Origin: Euonymus europaeus
Taxonomy: Eukaryota > Streptophyta > Magnoliopsida > Celastrales > Celastraceae
Length of the DNA: 64,000 bases
Assembly: GCA_963580455.1 (NCBI GenBank)
Contig: OY756960.1
Span: 1,054,001-1,118,000 of the forward strand
Direction of reading: 5' to 3'
Below, in pieces: positions 61,543 to 64,000 of this stretch. The first letter of the stretch is position 1; each line of letters opens with the position of its first letter. The notes under the pieces are model-generated. The model was not told the DNA's origin. It made no database searches and worked only from the letters and a program-made list of their open reading frames with translations. The translations under genes and the position numbers were made by a program.

Positions 61543-63790
61543 GATTTTTAGCTTGATTTCACACTACTTTTCGAGCTCTACAATCCTGGCGTTTCGGATT
61601 TTGATTTCAGAACTCGTGGCTAGTAGGTCTCGTTTCTCCCAGTTAGCCGCGAAATGTGGTTTCTTTACGTAAACGGTTTTATGAATATCCGTTGACTCCG
61701 AGTTCTGAATTCGGTGATTTTTAGCTTGATTACACACTACTTTTCGAGCTCTACAATCCTGGCGTTTTGGATTTTGATTTCAGAACCCGTGGCTAGTTGG
61801 TCTCGTTTCACCTATTTAGCCGCGAAATGTTGTTTCTTTACGTAAACGGTTTTAGGAATATCCGTTGACTCCGAGTTCTGAATTCGGTGATTTTTAGCTT
61901 GATTTCACGCTACTTTTCGAGCTCTACGATCCTGGCGTTTCGGATTTTGATTTCAGAACTCGTCTCTAGTAGGTCTCGTTTCACCTAGTTAGCCGCGAAA
62001 TGTGGTTTCTTTACGTAAACAGTTTTATGAATATCCGTTGACTCCGAGTTCTGAATTCGGTGATTTTTAGCTTGATTTCACACTACTTTTCGAGCTCTAC
62101 GATCCTGGTGTTTCGGATTTTGATTTCAGAACTCGTGGCTAGTTGGTCTCGTTTCACCTAGTTAGCCGCGAAATGCGGTTTCTTTACGTAAACGGTATTA
62201 TGAATATTCGTTGACTCCGAGTTCTGAATTCGGTGATTTTTAGCTTGATTTCACGCTACTTTTCGAGATCTACGATCCTGGCCTTTCGGAAATTGATTTC
62301 AGAACTCGTGGCTAGTTGGTCTCGTTTCACCTAGTTAGCCTCGAAATGTGGTTTCTTTACGTAAACGGTTTTATGAATATCCGTTGACTCCGAGTTCTGA
62401 ATTCGGTGATTTTTAGCTTGATTTCACACTACTTTTCGAGCTCTACGATCCTGGCGTTTCGGATATTGATTTCAGAACTCGTGGCTAGTTGTTCTCGTTT
62501 CACCTAGTTAGCCGCGAAATGTGGTTTCTTTACGTAAACGGTTTTATGAATATCCGTTGACTCCGAGTTCTGAATTCGGTGATTTTTAGCTTGATTTCAC
62601 GCTACTTTTCGAGCTCTACGATCCTGGCATTTCGGATATTGATTTAAAAACTCGTGGCTAGTTGGTCTCGTTTCACCTAGTTAGCCGCGAAATGCGGTTT
62701 CTTTACGTAAACGGTTTTATGAATATCCGTTGACTCCGAGTTCTGAATTCGGTGATTTTTAGCTTGATTTCACGCTACTTTTCGAGCTCTACGATCCTGG
62801 CGTTTCGGATATTGACTTCAGAACTCGTGGCTAGTTGGTCTCGTTTCACCTAGTTAGCCGCGAAATGTGGTTTCTTTACGTAAACGGTTTTATGAATATC
62901 CATTGACTCCGAGTTCTGAATTCGGTGATTTTTAGCTTGATTTCACACTACTTTTCGAGCTCTACGATCCTGGCGTTTCGGATATTGATTTCAGAACTCG
63001 TGGCTAGTTGTTCTCGTTTCACCTAGTTAGCCGCGAAATGTGGTTTCTTTACGTAAACGGTTTTATGAATATCCGTTGACTCCGAGTTCTGAATTCGGTG
63101 ATTTTTAGCTTGATTACACGCTACTTTTCGAGATCTACGATCCTGGCATTTCGGAAATTGATTTAAAAACTCGTGGCTAGTTGGTCTCGTTTCATCTAGT
63201 TAGCCGCGAAATGCGGTTTCTTTACGTAAACGGTTTTATGAATATCCGTTGACTCCGAGTTCTGAATTCGGTGATTTTTAGCTTGATTTCACGCTACTTT
63301 TCGAGCTCTACGATCCTGGCGTTTCGGATATTGACTTCAGAACTCGTGGCTAGTTGGTCTCGTTTCACCTAGTTAGCCGCGAAATGTGGTTTTTTACGTA
63401 AACGGTTTTATGAATATCCGTTGACTCCGAGTTCTGAATTCAGTGATTTTTAGCTTGATTACACACTACTTTTCGAGCTCTACGATCCTGGCATTTCGGA
63501 TATTGATTTCAGAACTCGTGGCTAGTAGGTCTCGTTTCACCTAGTTAACCGCGAAATGCGGTTTCTTTACGTAAACGGTTTTATGAATATCCGTTGACTC
63601 CGAGTTCTGAATTCGGTGATTTTTAGCTTGATTTCACGCTACTTTTTGAGCTCTACGATCCTGGGGTTTCGGATATTGATTTCAGAACTCATGGCTAGTT
63701 GGTCTCGTTTCACCTAGTTAGCCGCGAAATGTGGTTTCTTTACGTAAACGGTTTTATGAATATCCGTTGACTCCGAGTTCTGAATTCGGT
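61543..63790 (+). repeat. Higher-order repeat III, 13-monomer unit (2248 bp)
   Basis: This copy matches the 59122-61542 unit monomer by monomer, except that its fourth monomer is missing. After the CGTCTCTAGTAGG monomer it passes straight to CCTGGTGTTTCGG with GGTATTATG. All later markers return at a 2248-bp lag, including GATTTAAAAACTCG (60391 to 62639) and the private TGTGGTTTTTTACG deletion (61141 to 63389). Another copy begins at 63791. Confidence 0.93.
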
Positions 63791-63963
63791 GATTTTTAGC
63801 TTGATTTCACACTACTTTTCGAGCTCTACAATCCTGGCGTTTCGGATTTTGATTTCAGAACTCGTGGCTAGTAGGTCTCGTTTCTCCCAGTTAGCCGCGA
63901 AATGTGGTTTCTTTACGTAAACGGTTTTATGAATATCCGTTGACTCCGAGTTCTGAATTCGGT
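63791..63963 (+). repeat. First monomer of a further higher-order repeat III unit
   Basis: This TTCTCCCAG monomer with CAATCCTGGCG and TAGTAGG repeats the one at 61543 at a lag of 2248 bp. The following 37 bases (63964-64000) match the GATTACACAC monomer that comes second in each unit. The unit is cut by the window edge, so the higher-order repeat continues to the right. Confidence 0.9.
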
Positions 63964-64000
63964 GATTTTTAGCTTGATTACACACTACTTTTCGAGCTCT
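63964..64000 (+). repeat. Partial satellite monomer at window edge (37 of 173 bases)
   Basis: The 371st monomer is present only for offsets 1-37, with the GATTACACAC variant and the GAGCTC site. It is cut by the end of the window. The left edge of the window, in contrast, happens to start exactly at offset 1 of the phase chosen here. Confidence 0.95.

Larger units (their letters stand above)
1..64000 (+). repeat. 173-bp satellite DNA array filling the window
   Basis: A 173-bp monomer repeats head to tail, in one orientation, for the full window: 370 complete copies and a 37-base partial. I checked the phase at the start, at every block boundary and at the end. The total shortfall from 370 x 173 is 47 bases, equal to the small deletions I could find one by one, so no insertion or foreign segment is hidden in the array. 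The monomers are closely similar, differing mostly at recurrent diagnostic positions, and are arranged in several higher-order repeats. Arrays of this kind usually sit in centromeric or pericentromeric heterochromatin of eukaryotes; that location is inferred here, not seen. Neither edge of the array is in the window. Confidence 0.99.
56527..64000 (+). repeat. Block G: GGATATTG/CACGCTAC subfamily, higher-order repeat III
   Basis: Forty-three complete monomers and a partial one. Variants nearly confined to this block are CGGATATTGATTTC, TTTCACGCTAC, GAAATGCGGTTTC, GATTTAAAAACTCG, TTCTCCCAGTTAGCC, TAGCCTCGAAATG, GGTATTATGAATATTCG and TAGTTGTTCTCG. Only two monomers differ from 173 bp (172 bp, TGTGGTTTTTTACG at about 61142 and 63390). 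The block is more diverse between neighbouring monomers than block E. The TTCTCCCAG monomer (starts 57046, 59122, 61543 and 63791) marks successive units of 12, 14 and 13 monomers. Confidence 0.92.

Noticed and set aside
1..64000. CRISPR array
   Set aside because: Repeats are contiguous 173-bp units with no unique spacers. Differences between copies are shared point variants, not spacer-like sequence, and no cas genes are present.
1..64000. Identification as Rhynchospora Tyba or another named plant satellite
   Set aside because: Monomer length is similar to Tyba, but I cannot confirm any sequence match from memory. Length alone is not evidence.
1..64000. Window as an assembly artefact (false expansion of a short repeat)
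   Set aside because: Most units differ by private variants in a structured, nested pattern, which false duplication would not produce across 64 kb. The closest pairs (7786-10203 and 38381-42530) still deserve a read-level check.

Overview
The whole 64 kb window is one uninterrupted tandem satellite array. A single monomer of 173 bp is repeated head to tail, always in the same orientation, from base 1 to base 64000. I set the phase of the monomer at 'GATTTTTAGC' (offset 1). On that phase there are 370 complete monomers (1-63963) plus a 37-base start of the next (63964-64000). The count closes exactly: 370 x 173 = 64010, and the 47 missing bases are all accounted for. They are 33 monomers with a 1-base loss at TGTGGTTTC->TGTGGATC or TGTGCATC, 5 monomers with a 2-base loss at GAATATCC->GAATCC, and four private 1-base losses (about 14255, 26295, 61142 and 63390). 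I found no insertion, inversion, transposon or unique sequence. There is no gene, RNA gene, CRISPR array or origin that I can support.

The source is a eukaryote, since long satellite arrays with higher-order repeats are typical of centromeric or pericentromeric heterochromatin. The monomer is about 42% GC, carries 13 CpG sites, and is close to nucleosome-repeat length. A flowering plant is my best guess, but the sequence alone does not fix the species, and I do not recognise the satellite with certainty.

Layout, from shared diagnostic variants. Block A (1-3806, 22 monomers) is rich in alternating 346-bp dimers. Block B (3807-7785, 23) carries a dimer cassette reused at irregular spacing, with a 10-monomer (1730 bp) echo. 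Block C (7786-10203, 14) is a clean 7-monomer (1209 bp) tandem duplication. Block D (10204-27835, 102) holds higher-order repeat I, with successive units of 13, 14, 16, 16 and 14 monomers followed by a decayed copy. Block E (27836-54460, 154) is higher-order repeat II, a mosaic of 5-, 8-, 12- and 13-monomer modules, with a long-range echo of about 9.16 kb. Block F (54461-56526, 12) is a transition marked by 2-bp-deleted monomers. Block G (56527-64000, 43 plus a partial) is a distinct 'GGATATTG/CACGCTAC/TGCGG' subfamily forming higher-order repeat III, with units of 12, 14 and 13 monomers.

The interest lies in how the array evolves. Unit lengths change by whole monomers. One unequal-crossover junction can be placed inside a 27-bp interval (29613-29640). 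Many diagnostic variants are CpG transitions. The monomer has a conserved half with two dyad-symmetric motifs and a variable half.
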